The position numbers and the translations under genes were made by a program. A stretch of 52,498 nucleotides of DNA from NCBI GenBank assembly GCA_002347025.1, contig DEAE01000016.1, forward strand, positions 185,263 to 237,760, given 5' to 3'. The notes beneath the pieces are model-generated. The model was not told the DNA's origin. It worked only from the letters and a program-made list of their open reading frames with translations, and did not search any database. Of this stretch, positions 16,086-25,469 are shown in pieces. The stretch's first letter is position 1; every line of letters begins with the position of its first letter. This DNA is from Acidobacteria bacterium UBA2990. GTDB lineage: Bacteria; Acidobacteriota; Vicinamibacteria; Vicinamibacterales; UBA8438.

Positions 16086-17435
16086 TCACACCCCTGTCAA
16101 CCGACCAAGCCCTCCGGTGCTATCGCCAAAAGCTTCAACTGGCACACCTAGCTTTTCGAGAATGGTGACGTGAAGATTGGCCAATGGGGTGTCCTGCGGA
16201 TACCGCACATAGCGACCACCTCTAATACCGGCGTGCTTCCCACCAACCAGCGCTATCGGGAGGTCGTCATGAAAGTGGGTGTTGCTATCGCTGATCCCGG
16301 TTCCATAAAGGAACAAAGTTGAATCCAGCATCGAGCCATCCCCTTCGGGAATCCCGTGAAGTTTGTCAACCAAATAGGCAAACTGCTGGACATGATACTC
16401 ATTGATGAGATGCAGGCGCTCAAGCTTCGCCGGCTCGTCCTGATGATGCGACAACGGATGATGAGAATCCGACACCCCGATTTCAGGGTAAGCCCGACCA
16501 CTCACCTCACGGGCTAGCATAAAGGTGCTAATCCGAGTCAGATCGGTTTGATACGCGAGGGCCAGCAAGTCCATCATGAGCTTGGCGTGCTCAGCATAGT
16601 CATTCGGCACACCTACCGGTTGGTCGACGACCGGCAACTCACGACTACTCTGTGCTTCGGCCATCCCGATTCGGCGTTCGATGTCGCGTACCGCCTCGAC
16701 ATACTCGTCAAGTTTGACTTGATCACCAGGTCCAACTACGAGTTCAAGACCACGTAGCTCGTCAGTCACAAGGTCGAGAATAGTCCGATCCCGCCGTATT
16801 CGTTCTAGTCGTGCCTCGGGGTCCGTACTCCCACTAGTACCGAACAACCGTTCAAATACAGCACGTGGATCATTCTCAATGGGCAATGGGGTGGTCGGGG
16901 TTCGCCAAGCGATAGTGTTCGTGTAGGCACAACTGGCACCCCCATCACAATTGCCGAGCATGGCGTTGGACTCGATACCGAGCTCGAGCGACGCCAGCTG
17001 GGTTTCCTTCGCCATTTCCCTTGCGGCAATCTGGTCCATCGACACCTCGTTGGACACGTCGGCGCCGGCCGTGATCTTGTAGGGCACGCACGTCAGAAAC
17101 GTGCCAGCCGACCGAGCATGGTCGCCACCACCCTTGACCAGATTAGCTGACTCGTCATCTAGGCCACCGCAGATCAATACCTGGTCTTTATAGGCTTCCA
17201 ACGATCGGAGGGTTGGCGGCAATGTATCAAGCTGACCCTCGTCCTTCGGATACCAATACGGCATCGACATCCCGTTGGGAACGTAAAACACACCGAACCG
17301 CTTGACAGGTGCCGCAGCAGTCTGGCTCTGTGCTGTCAACGCCGGCACCATAGCATCGAGTAGCGGGAGTGCGACCGTCGCACCGAGACCCTGGAGTACC
17401 CGTCGCCGAGGAATGTGCATTCTTGTGACAAACAT
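16086..17435 (-). CDS. DUF1552 family protein, Tat-exported
   Basis: The 449-residue product starts with a Tat-type signal (IPRRRVLQGLGATVALPLL) and matches DUF1552: FGVFYVPNGMSMPYWYP, DQVLICGGLDDESAN, GGGDHARSAGTFLT, LGIESNAMLGNCDGG, SDSHHPLSHHQDEPAKL and DSTLFLYGTGISDSNTHFHD. Conserved His/Asp clusters suggest a metal-dependent site related to the sulfatase-like DUF1501 group, but no reaction is established. DUF1552 genes are almost always paired with DUF1592-type genes, as here: the DUF1592 gene ends 80 bp upstream and the cytochrome follows 6 bp downstream. ATG 17435 has GGGAG at good spacing; ATG 17420 is an alternative closer to the RRR motif. Confidence 0.85.
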   Translation of the reverse strand: MFVTRMHIPRRRVLQGLGATVALPLLDAMVPALTAQSQTAAAPVKRFGVFYVPNGMSMPYWYPKDEGQLDTLPPTLRSLEAYKDQVLICGGLDDESANLVKGGGDHARSAGTFLTCVPYKITAGADVSNEVSMDQIAAREMAKETQLASLELGIESNAMLGNCDGGASCAYTNTIAWRTPTTPLPIENDPRAVFERLFGTSGSTDPEARLERIRRDRTILDLVTDELRGLELVVGPGDQVKLDEYVEAVRDIERRIGMAEAQSSRELPVVDQPVGVPNDYAEHAKLMMDLLALAYQTDLTRISTFMLAREVSGRAYPEIGVSDSHHPLSHHQDEPAKLERLHLINEYHVQQFAYLVDKLHGIPEGDGSMLDSTLFLYGTGISDSNTHFHDDLPIALVGGKHAGIRGGRYVRYPQDTPLANLHVTILEKLGVPVEAFGDSTGGLGRLTGV

Positions 17436-17515
17436 CGCGAACAGCTCCCTTGAAATCCGCCTCACGGGGCGATTCTTGGCTTTCCCGATCTACCGAACCA
17501 CTATCTACTTCCCTA

Positions 17516-19936
17516 CTATTGGCCGACCACCCCCAAGTTGCCCTCAGGGGCGCGGCGCATGCGGAATGGGTTGCTTCTCACGATGGCACCGATCAGGGAG
17601 GACCATCCATAGTCCTCAGCTTCCAGTGTCCGCACGATCTCACGAATTGTCGGCCAATCGTAATAATCGACTCCACGCCCGAGAGCATAGGTCAGCAATT
17701 TCTCGGTGACAGTTCGGACGAACTCGTCGCCTGAGCTCAGCAAGGCCTCACGAAACGCCCGCGGACTGTCTATCGTGTCATCCTGCCAAGTAATCGTGGC
17801 ATCGATCGAGGCACCTCCGTCACTCTCACGCCACCGCCCGATTGCATCAAAGTGTTCCATCGCAAACCCAAGTGGGTCCATCCGGGCATGACAACTGGCA
17901 CACACCGGGCTATTCCGGTGTTGTTCCATTCGCTCTCGCAAGGAAGTCGGACGGCCTCGATCATTGTCGGCCAACGGGGGCACATTCGGAGGTGGCGGGG
18001 GTGGCGGGGCTCCCAGCAGGGTTTCAAGCACCCATTTGCCCCTCAGCACGACCGATGTTCGATTCGCGTAGGAGGTCACCGTGAGTAGACTGGCATGCCC
18101 TAGCAATCCGTGTCGCCGATCGTCGTTCCAAGCATATCTACGAAAGTGACTGCCATAGACCTGACCAACACCATAATGTCGAGCCAGTTGCTCGTTCAAA
18201 AACGTGTAATTGGCCCTCAGCAAGTCCTGGACGGGCCGACCCTCTTGGACTTGGCTCCGGAAAAAGAGTTCCGTCTCTTGCACCATTGCCTTCCGCAATG
18301 AGTCGTTGAACCCAGCAAACAACGATCCATCCGGGTCTTGCGAGAAAATATTGCGAACCTGTAGCCACTGACCAACAAAGTCGTCCATGAAACGGATAGC
18401 GCGGCGGTCTGCCAGCATCCGTTCGACTTGCTGGCCCAACGTAGCTGGATCACTTAGCATGTTCCGTTCGGCCAGATCGAGTAGTTCCTCGTCCGGAATG
18501 CTCTTCCAGAGGAAGAACGACAGCCGCGTGGCCAGTTCAAGGTCGCTTAACGGATAGACCGAACCAGCCGGTGTATCGACCGGTTGACGCTCAACCCGCA
18601 TCAAAAATTGCGGCATCGAGAGTAACGCCTCAAGCGCCCGTTCGACACCAGCTTCAAAATTTCCACCACCTTGACGCCCCTGCTGATAGATCTTAATAAG
18701 CGGATCAAGGTCGCCGGCCGTAACAGGGCGGCGATAGGCACGTCTGGCTAGCGCTGCCAGAATCTCACGGGCGCAGGACTCCTCCTCTACAGACCTGACC
18801 GGCCGGCATGTAAAAATTCGCTGCCGACTGGGAGTCTCACCAGGCACAGCCCCATTGAAGGGCCCCGAGATATACAGTTCGTCGATACCCGGAAGCTGTC
18901 CCGTCAACTGCGGTGATGGAGCCGCATCCGTAAATGCCACTGACACCAGTCGGCTACCAGCTTGAACCGGTAGCCTGAATTCAAGTTCATGGTCCGCTGT
19001 CATCCTGTACTCGTGAAGACGCTGTCCTTCGATATCATCCTCAGGCACAGCGATCAGAGACCCAGGGTCCGGTCCAGGAAACCGTCCACCTATAGCAAAT
19101 TGTTTAACTAGCTCGTAGTCGATGCGAACTTCTATGTGATGCTCGTTCTCCGCTATCCCGTCGATCGTCTCAATCGTGTTGTTTCGCTTGAGCCGAATAG
19201 CTACCACGTATTCACCATCCAACGGAAAGTGGTGTCTGACTGCCAGCCCGCCGTGTGTTGCAAACGGCAAGTCCTCGCCAGCTCGCACATCCCGCCGTTC
19301 AAACCCCACCTCATAGAGATGCATGGCCGGCCGTATATCTGGGCTGCCGATTGCTGCACGGCTGATTTTGGTAGCGGCAGCAATGTACCGATCCATCAAT
19401 CCTGGGGTGACCGAAAGGACGTCGGCATTGTTGTCGAAACCAAACCCAGCCATATCCGATGGCAACAATTCGCCTCCATTAACCTCCAAACCTAACAAGT
19501 CCGAGATCACGTTGACATACTCCAAGCGATTCAACCTGCGAGAAGCCACCCGCCCAGGGTTCGGCCTCTCCGCTGCCGCTCGGTCAAGCGCAACTTCGAG
19601 CGATGTCGCGAACGCATCGATTGTCCCATCGTCCGGCCGAGGCCTACCCTCTGGGGGCATCTGGCCAGACCTGAGTTTGTGAACGACCTTTTCCAATACC
19701 GAGGCATTCCTCGCCACAGCCGTTATGTCCACACGGTCGAGCATAAGTCCGGCAGTCTGCAACCGTTCGTTATGGCAGGCCACACAATAGCGGTCTAGCA
19801 ACTCACGGGACGGCGCGGTAGCAGACGATGGCTCACCCCTTGACTGAGCAAGCCCTTGGTCTCCATTCCACAATCCGACACCACACACAACCATTCCGAC
19901 GAACAGGCTCCGGCGAAGCATGGTCGTAACCCTCAT
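17516..19936 (-). CDS. DUF1592-family exported cytochrome c-like protein (DUF1587/1595/1592/1588/1585)
   Basis: The 806-residue protein has a signal peptide, a cytochrome c-like site CVACH (residues 51-55) followed by RSGQMPPEGRPRP, then in order DUF1587 (RRLNRLEYVNVISDLLGLEV), a beta-rich carbohydrate-module-like middle, DUF1595 (LAALARRAYRRPVTAGDLDP), DUF1592 (YPLSDLELATRLSFFLWKSI), DUF1588 (GLLGHASLLTVTSYANRTSV) and DUF1585 (YALGRGVDYYDWPTIREIVR). A second CxxCH (CASCH) lies in the DUF1588 region next to RMDPLGFAMEHFD. This architecture is known in Planctomycetes and Acidobacteria but has no proven role; an exported redox or polymer-degrading complex is suspected. It leads the operon with DUF1552 and the cytochrome. 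Start ATG 19936; ATG 19921 with GAGGG upstream is also possible. Confidence 0.88.
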   Translation of the reverse strand: MRVTTMLRRSLFVGMVVCGVGLWNGDQGLAQSRGEPSSATAPSRELLDRYCVACHNERLQTAGLMLDRVDITAVARNASVLEKVVHKLRSGQMPPEGRPRPDDGTIDAFATSLEVALDRAAAERPNPGRVASRRLNRLEYVNVISDLLGLEVNGGELLPSDMAGFGFDNNADVLSVTPGLMDRYIAAATKISRAAIGSPDIRPAMHLYEVGFERRDVRAGEDLPFATHGGLAVRHHFPLDGEYVVAIRLKRNNTIETIDGIAENEHHIEVRIDYELVKQFAIGGRFPGPDPGSLIAVPEDDIEGQRLHEYRMTADHELEFRLPVQAGSRLVSVAFTDAAPSPQLTGQLPGIDELYISGPFNGAVPGETPSRQRIFTCRPVRSVEEESCAREILAALARRAYRRPVTAGDLDPLIKIYQQGRQGGGNFEAGVERALEALLSMPQFLMRVERQPVDTPAGSVYPLSDLELATRLSFFLWKSIPDEELLDLAERNMLSDPATLGQQVERMLADRRAIRFMDDFVGQWLQVRNIFSQDPDGSLFAGFNDSLRKAMVQETELFFRSQVQEGRPVQDLLRANYTFLNEQLARHYGVGQVYGSHFRRYAWNDDRRHGLLGHASLLTVTSYANRTSVVLRGKWVLETLLGAPPPPPPPNVPPLADNDRGRPTSLRERMEQHRNSPVCASCHARMDPLGFAMEHFDAIGRWRESDGGASIDATITWQDDTIDSPRAFREALLSSGDEFVRTVTEKLLTYALGRGVDYYDWPTIREIVRTLEAEDYGWSSLIGAIVRSNPFRMRRAPEGNLGVVGQ

Positions 19937-20367
19937 TGCTTTTCTCAAACGTTACCAAAGTATACCTCTGAGTCACGGTCCGCAGCACAGACGGTGGATT
20001 AGACCAAAGTTACGGCAAAAACATCTACCGGACAAAGCGACCCACCGAGCAGCTGCCTATCAACACGCGTCACCCACGGCCGATCTTTTTTAGCTAGAGG
20101 TCGACACAGTGTCCTGACCACAAATATCGAAACTTCAATGAGCCGTCAACGTCCTACAGGGTAGACCCGCGTGGCAGCCGTCTCGTTAGATGCAGTAGCA
20201 CCAAAAAACGCCAAGCCACCGAAGGATGAACGACCGGAGACCAACACCACGGGTATCGGATAAAGAGAGCCAGCCAGTTGCACCTGTCACTAGCTTGAGC
20301 GATCATGCGAAAAATAGTGCCGTTCAAGCTAGACATACCCCATACCCGAAGGCGGTGGCCCTCAAAT
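19937..20367. other. 431-bp divergent intergenic region
   Basis: Separates the DUF1592 operon (minus) from the asparaginase-like gene (plus), so it must hold both promoters. I see no gene, no clear paired promoter boxes and no strong inverted repeat. A short upstream ATG at 20305 is in frame with the asparaginase-like gene but gives an n-region too long for its signal peptide. Confidence 0.5.
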
Positions 20368-21465
20368 ATGAATATCACACCTAGACATACTCAATCCCTG
20401 CCCTTGATTGCCGCTCTGCTGATGCTCCTCTGTCCAGTCGAATGGAATGCGTTCGGTCAAGAGAACCGTCCCCAAATTACAGTGGTCGCCACTGGTGGCA
20501 CCATCGCTGGGCAGTCCGAGACCCGAACGAGTTTTCAGAGCTACCAGGCTGGCCGGTTGCTCATCTCGGACATGGTAGAGGCACTACGTCCAGAGATCGA
20601 TGACGTGGCGGCAGTGACCACAGTCCAGTTCGGCAATCGGGGGTCTGGCGGGTATGCAATCCCTGACTATTACGACCTCACATTGGAAGTTGAAAGAGCC
20701 CTCCAGACGGCCGACGCTGTCGTTGTCACTTCCGGAACGACAACAATGGATGAGATCGTCTACTGGCTCGACCTCACGGTGCAAAGCCAGAAACCAGTGG
20801 TGATAACCGGAGCGATGCGTCCCTGGACTGTTATCAGCAGTGACGCACAAGCGAATCTCTTCAATGCAATCGTACTAGCCTCCAGCGGCAACACGCACTG
20901 CTTCGGGACCGTGTTGATGATGAACGACGAGTTTCATGCCGCCAAAGAGGTCTGGAAGGGAAACGGCATGCGCCTAGACACCTTCGTCTCCCGCCAAATG
21001 GGCATCCTTGGCTACATCGATGAACGGGAGGTCTACACGTACCGTGCCCCACCCAGAGTCCAGAACTGCAGTTCCCCGGAACGCTGGCAAACTCCATTCG
21101 ATCTCAGCCGGATCGATAAAAGTGACCTGCCGCGCACTGAAGTTCTTATCGGATATCAAGGGGCAGGCCTAGCCGAACCGGTCGCCGCCTGGGCCAACGC
21201 TGGCGTCGACGGGATCGTCCTCGCTGGAGCTCGTATCCCGGCGGAGGTCCGTGCCGAAGCTGAAGCCAAGGGTGTGGTCTTCCATCGCACCCAGCGCTTC
21301 CGCACCGGCGGCGACAACCTTTACCCGCAGAAGGCCAGACTGCTGCTGCTGCTCGCGTTGGCCTTCACTGACCAACCCGAGCAGATTGCTACATGGTTTA
21401 AACGTTACGGGGCCCACGAATTTGGCACTGCTGAGAAATCCGAGGGAGGTCGGCGCATCCCTTGA
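20368..21465 (+). CDS. exported type II L-asparaginase-like amidohydrolase with altered active site
   Basis: The 365-residue protein has a signal peptide (SLPLIAALLMLLCPVEWNAF) and the asparaginase fold. The first catalytic motif ATGGTIAG is intact, with the nucleophile Thr at residue 42. The second, normally HGTDTMEET, reads TSGTTTMDE at 121-129: the catalytic Thr (124) is present but the conserved Asp that binds the substrate amino group is Thr125. The Lys of the triad is kept in the VWKGN segment. So the T-D-K triad has become T-T-K, implying a different substrate or lost activity. ATG 20368 is preferred to ATG 20305 because the longer form puts about 30 charged residues ahead of the signal. 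It is a single plus-strand gene convergent with the acylase gene. Confidence 0.82.
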   Translation: MNITPRHTQSLPLIAALLMLLCPVEWNAFGQENRPQITVVATGGTIAGQSETRTSFQSYQAGRLLISDMVEALRPEIDDVAAVTTVQFGNRGSGGYAIPDYYDLTLEVERALQTADAVVVTSGTTTMDEIVYWLDLTVQSQKPVVITGAMRPWTVISSDAQANLFNAIVLASSGNTHCFGTVLMMNDEFHAAKEVWKGNGMRLDTFVSRQMGILGYIDEREVYTYRAPPRVQNCSSPERWQTPFDLSRIDKSDLPRTEVLIGYQGAGLAEPVAAWANAGVDGIVLAGARIPAEVRAEAEAKGVVFHRTQRFRTGGDNLYPQKARLLLLLALAFTDQPEQIATWFKRYGAHEFGTAEKSEGGRRIP

Positions 21466-21554
21466 CACGCCTTGCCTCAGGCGACACGCACGTCAGCGAA
21501 CTGCCCAAGCCAAACCGACTCACCGACAGCCCTCTGAAACTCGGCCTGGCTGTC

Positions 21555-23888
21555 TCACTGCTCGGCAGGCTGTAGTTGCAACCGATACTTTGCCCGACTC
21601 TCTACAGCCTCTCTGGTGTAGACCAGTGGGAAATATTCGCCGTTCCCAAGATTTTCGACCAAATTATCGTAAAAGGGGCTTCCGGGCTGTGCTGACTGCC
21701 CGGGCGCGTTACTAGCCACCGAACGATCAAGGTCCGCTAAGTCGATAATGCGTCTAAAGTTGGCACCTGTCGCATTAACGGTCCCGAACCCTCCTGGACG
21801 CTCGACCGTGGGCAAGTCGAACTCCTCCGCCATCATATGAGGAAGTTCGCTGGCATGCACCCGCCCATGCCGCCACTGACTACGGTCCGGACCAAAGTCA
21901 TCGGTCAAACGCTGCAGTGCTCCCTGTAGGCCCTCTTCAACAAGTTGTCGATGTTTCCCCTCAGAGGCATCCTGCTCCTGCACGTCTTCGTCAACCACAG
22001 CAAGCCACCGTACGTAAAGGGCCGCCGCTGTGCTCTCTCGTAAAAGTTGGGCATCCCAGTTAGCAATGAGATCTCTAGCCCACTCAAGGTCCGGATCATC
22101 TGAAACCCACCCCTGAAACAACGGAATGTCACGCTCAGCCGATAGCGAATGAACATCGTGTTGAATACCCATATGGTCGGAGACGGTAAACTGCTTGTCC
22201 GTTCCGAGGATCTGATGAAGCCTCGTGATACGGGAGGTTTCTACGCCTCTCGATGAGTGGTAGAAGACAGGCCGGCCTTCATAGCCTGGAGGGTGAACAT
22301 TATTGTTGGCGGTTGTGATGTATCCCCGGTCTGGGTTGAATTCCCGTGGCAGGTCGGTCCGAAAGCCACGCCACTCGTAGTCGCCATTTCCTGGAACCGG
22401 CAAACGCCCGTTCCAACCATCGCGATCGGGAGTCAGTCCCGTCACCTGAAGCGCAATATTGCCTTCAACATCACCACAGATGAGACTATGTGTGGGAACC
22501 AACCAATGCATGGCCCGATCGAAAAAATCATCACAACTCGTAGCCTGTGAAAGCTGAAAACTTCCTTTATACGCCGCGGTTCCAGGTTCCTGAACGACAG
22601 ACCGCACAGCGTAAGCGCGTCGGTGCTCGAGATCTTCGTAAAAAATCGGACCATGCCGACTAAATTTCAGCACAACCGGCTCAGATGCCTGGCCCTTAAC
22701 AGGAATCTCCTCCTCGAGGATTCGTAAAGGTTCCCAATCATCCTGCCACCGTACCAAGTTTGAGTCCTCAGGGTGCATTTCCTCGACATACACATCGACC
22801 ATATCCGTCCCTGCAAATGTAAATCCCCAGGCCATCCGCTCGTTGTTCCCAGCGTCGACCCCAGCAAAAGGAGGTTCGCCACCACCGATCACATTCCAGC
22901 CCGGGGCAATCAAATGCACGAAATACCGCAGGGCCGGCATCTCAATCCGGCGATGGGGATCATTAGCAAGGATTGGTATCCCAGTCGACGAGCGATCGCC
23001 GCTTATCACCCAATTGTTGCTGCCTTCGGTCGCCACCGGCCCGGATGAGACCTGCGCTGTGCGCATGCCACCTGGCAAAAGTGCACGATAGGATTCAACC
23101 ACTTCGAGAGCAGGGAGCCTTCCCGCCACAAACGGATCGCCATCGCCAGCTCGCATGGCGTCAAGCAGGTCTTCCGTGATAATGCTGACATCAAGACCTT
23201 CCGGAACTGTAAGTTCATCCCACGGGTCCGGGGCAGCACGTCTGTTGGCTTCTTCAACACCGTGTCTGGCAACCTCCATTGCGAGTTGGATCTCGTTAAT
23301 CGCATGTCCCCGTACACTCGGCACCGCAAGTGCCGCCCACCGCAGGACAGCCGTCTCGGCGGTCCATCGCTCAGGCACAATACCCGTGAGCTGAAACTCC
23401 ACGGGTAAATTATCCAGATGCTGGTCGATGTAAGCATTTACTCCATTGGCGTGGGCAGAAAAGAGTCGTTCTGCATTAGGGTGATAACTGGCCCACTCGG
23501 TGTCGTCCCATGGACCTCGAAACATCATCAGTCGAGTGCGGCGATCGTAGTCAAGCGCCGACGGCCCGAAAATCTCGGCCAACCGACCCTCGTGCCAGCG
23601 GCGCCACATCTCCATCTGCCAGAGCCGATCCTGAGCCATCACATACCCTTGTGCGAAAAAGAGGTCGTCGTCATTCTGCGCATAAATATGTGGGACCCCC
23701 CACTCGTCCCGAATCACTTCGACCGGCTCTCTCAACCCGGCAATCTCCAACTCTCCGTCGATCTGCGCTAGCGACCGATTGGCCAACTCGTCAAGCGATT
23801 GTGGAGGAGTTGGTTCGGCGCAACTCGCGGCGACCACCATCATCATCGACACTACAATGCGGACGCTGCGACTGTTACAAATACACAT
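21555..23888 (-). CDS. penicillin acylase family (Ntn-hydrolase) lipoprotein
   Basis: The 777-residue precursor matches penicillin/acyl-homoserine-lactone/aculeacin acylases. It has the alpha-chain segment IRDEWGVPHIYAQNDDDLFFAQGY and LWQMEMWRRWHEGRLAEIFG, then the autoproteolysis site TEGSNNWVISGDRSS where Ser290 becomes the catalytic N-terminus of the beta chain, followed by PILANDPHR. The N-terminus is a lipoprotein signal with Cys23 in VVAASC, so the mature enzyme should be membrane-anchored on the periplasmic side. Such enzymes hydrolyse amides of beta-lactams, acyl-homoserine lactones or acylated peptides; the substrate here is unknown. A GGAGGAG site fixes ATG 23888. The start codon context and full length indicate an intact gene. 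Confidence 0.87.
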   Translation of the reverse strand: MCICNSRSVRIVVSMMMVVAASCAEPTPPQSLDELANRSLAQIDGELEIAGLREPVEVIRDEWGVPHIYAQNDDDLFFAQGYVMAQDRLWQMEMWRRWHEGRLAEIFGPSALDYDRRTRLMMFRGPWDDTEWASYHPNAERLFSAHANGVNAYIDQHLDNLPVEFQLTGIVPERWTAETAVLRWAALAVPSVRGHAINEIQLAMEVARHGVEEANRRAAPDPWDELTVPEGLDVSIITEDLLDAMRAGDGDPFVAGRLPALEVVESYRALLPGGMRTAQVSSGPVATEGSNNWVISGDRSSTGIPILANDPHRRIEMPALRYFVHLIAPGWNVIGGGEPPFAGVDAGNNERMAWGFTFAGTDMVDVYVEEMHPEDSNLVRWQDDWEPLRILEEEIPVKGQASEPVVLKFSRHGPIFYEDLEHRRAYAVRSVVQEPGTAAYKGSFQLSQATSCDDFFDRAMHWLVPTHSLICGDVEGNIALQVTGLTPDRDGWNGRLPVPGNGDYEWRGFRTDLPREFNPDRGYITTANNNVHPPGYEGRPVFYHSSRGVETSRITRLHQILGTDKQFTVSDHMGIQHDVHSLSAERDIPLFQGWVSDDPDLEWARDLIANWDAQLLRESTAAALYVRWLAVVDEDVQEQDASEGKHRQLVEEGLQGALQRLTDDFGPDRSQWRHGRVHASELPHMMAEEFDLPTVERPGGFGTVNATGANFRRIIDLADLDRSVASNAPGQSAQPGSPFYDNLVENLGNGEYFPLVYTREAVESRAKYRLQLQPAEQ

Positions 23889-24401
23889 GACTCCTCCAAT
23901 CAAACCAGTATCTCGAAGCACAGATGAACCCAAGTGCGAATAACCCCAAGAATAACGTCAACCTACCGACTCAGGAAACCGCCAATTAGCGGTTCGCTCT
24001 TCCTTATCCCATCGGGGCTCCACACTACGCCGTCAAGAGCTGCCTACGGTTCAACTCACAAGGCGTGGCGGCCAACCCCTCAAGCCCAAGATTGTCGGAC
24101 AGCTGGCCGCCAAGAGCAACCGTAATCCCCTGATCGCCATCGTTCAGCTAACAACACCTGACATGCCAGCAACGCACTTGCTGTTCAGCAGGCTCGTCAG
24201 TTCAACTCGTCAGACTACAGCCAACGGCTTTCCTGGGGGTTAAAGCCGAGACCCTAAACAACGCTAAGATGTCCTGATAGGCAGCCGTCGCGGGCTTGGT
24301 CTAACCGTCTGGAAACGGCACAAACTCTCAATAAGACACAGGGGCATGAGAAACCAGCCACGCATCGTTCACACTTGCATCGTCACAGGAGATTGCCACT
24401 G
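23889..24401. other. 513-bp intergenic region with one long inverted repeat
   Basis: Lies between the acylase gene (minus) and the VOC gene (plus), so both promoters should be here. No gene is supported. The only structure I find is the inverted repeat at 24066-24112. The remainder shows nothing I can name. Confidence 0.5.
24066..24112. repeat. inverted repeat, 9-bp perfect arms with 29-bp spacer
   Basis: TGGCGGCCA (24066-24074) is the exact reverse complement of TGGCCGCCA (24104-24112). It sits in a divergent intergenic region about 290 bp upstream of the VOC gene. It could be a dyad operator or a stem-loop in a leader RNA; no T-run follows, so a simple terminator is unlikely. Confidence 0.4.
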
Positions 24402-24884
24402 ATGACCGAACCTCGACCTTTCAAGATTCTCGGCGTCCAACAAATTGCTGTCGGCGGCCTCGACAAACAGCCATTGCGTGAATTCTGGGTAGACATGATG
24501 GGACTGAGCTACACCCACTCCTACACGAACGACGACGAAAACGTTGATGAAGACATCTGCAAAGCGGGCACTGGCACCTTGGCGGTAGAAGTCGACCTGA
24601 TGCAACCCATCGATGCCGCTAGAAAACCGAAAGTTCATGAACCCCCGCTCAACCATGTTGGTCTCTGGATCGACGATCTTCCAAAAGCGTTCGCCTGGCT
24701 AACCAGCCGTGGGGTACGCTTCACCCCAGGCGGCATCCGTAAAGGTGCTTCCGGTTACGATGTTTGCTTCATCCATCCCAAGGGGAACGATCAGTTTCCA
24801 GTGGGCGCAGTCGGGGTACTCATCGAGCTTGTCCAAGCCCCGACCGAGGTTCGCCGAGCCTTCGCCAAGCTCGCAGCAACCTGA
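24402..24884 (+). CDS. VOC-family (glyoxalase-fold) protein
   Basis: A 160-residue single-module VOC protein. It begins with FKILGVQQIAVGGLDKQPL and contains LREFWVDMMGLSYTHSY, LNHVGLWIDDLPKAFAWLTS and a C-terminal VGVLIELVQAP. His and Glu occur at the usual metal-ligand places (NHVGLWID, LIELV). No signal peptide, so it is cytoplasmic. Related proteins include lactoylglutathione lyases and methylmalonyl-CoA epimerases; the exact reaction is not readable. ATG 24402 has an AGGAG site about 14 bases upstream. The LMW phosphatase gene starts 120 bp downstream on the same strand, so they may share a transcript. Confidence 0.75.
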   Translation: MTEPRPFKILGVQQIAVGGLDKQPLREFWVDMMGLSYTHSYTNDDENVDEDICKAGTGTLAVEVDLMQPIDAARKPKVHEPPLNHVGLWIDDLPKAFAWLTSRGVRFTPGGIRKGASGYDVCFIHPKGNDQFPVGAVGVLIELVQAPTEVRRAFAKLAAT

Positions 24885-25004
24885 CCGAGTATCCAGGCAC
24901 GACCAAGCCCGACAGGTTCCTCCCAGACAGAACAGTCAATACGAGAATGCCAACTGGCACAAGACTCCAATCACTAGTGACACACCCCACAAGAGAAACA
25001 CACC

Positions 25005-25445
25005 ATGACCGTAGTCTGTAAAACCGTATTGTTCCTCTGCTCAGGCAACTACTACCGCAGCCGATTCGCTGAATACTACTTCCAGCATCGAGCGATTCAA
25101 TCTCGCATCCCCTGGAAGGCGCAGTCGCGAGGGCTGCAGATACCTGGAGGCCTAGAAGGGCCACTATCGCAATATACGCGCGAAGAATGCGAACGTCTGG
25201 AAATTCTCCCGCAAGAACCACGTGAGCCCTTACCCCTAACAGCGGAAGACCTAGAGCAAGCAGACCTGATAATCGCGGTAAAGGAAACCGAACATCGACG
25301 GATGGTAAAAGACCAGTTTCCAGAATGGTCAGACAAAATTGAGTATTGGGAGGTTCATGACTTAGACATCGAGCGGGATGCCCACCAAACGCTTTCGCAC
25401 CTGAAACGATTAGTCGATGAGCTAATCACTCATCTGCAAAGCTAG
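25005..25445 (+). CDS. low-molecular-weight protein tyrosine phosphatase-like protein
   Basis: The 146-residue protein has the N-terminal phosphate loop CSGNYYRSRFAE (Cys12, Arg18, i.e. Cx5R followed by Ser) and the LMW phosphatase fold (TAEDLEQADLIIAVKETEHRRM). The general-acid Asp probably lies in VHDLDIE. The loop reads CSGNYYRS where classic members have CxGNxCRS, so the second Cys is Tyr. Members remove phosphate from protein tyrosine or arsenate; this one could act on either. Cytoplasmic. The methyltransferase gene begins 24 bp after its stop on the same strand, a probable operon. Confidence 0.8.
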   Translation: MTVVCKTVLFLCSGNYYRSRFAEYYFQHRAIQSRIPWKAQSRGLQIPGGLEGPLSQYTREECERLEILPQEPREPLPLTAEDLEQADLIIAVKETEHRRMVKDQFPEWSDKIEYWEVHDLDIERDAHQTLSHLKRLVDELITHLQS

Positions 25446-25469
25446 CAAGACTAGAAGGGCAGAGGAACC

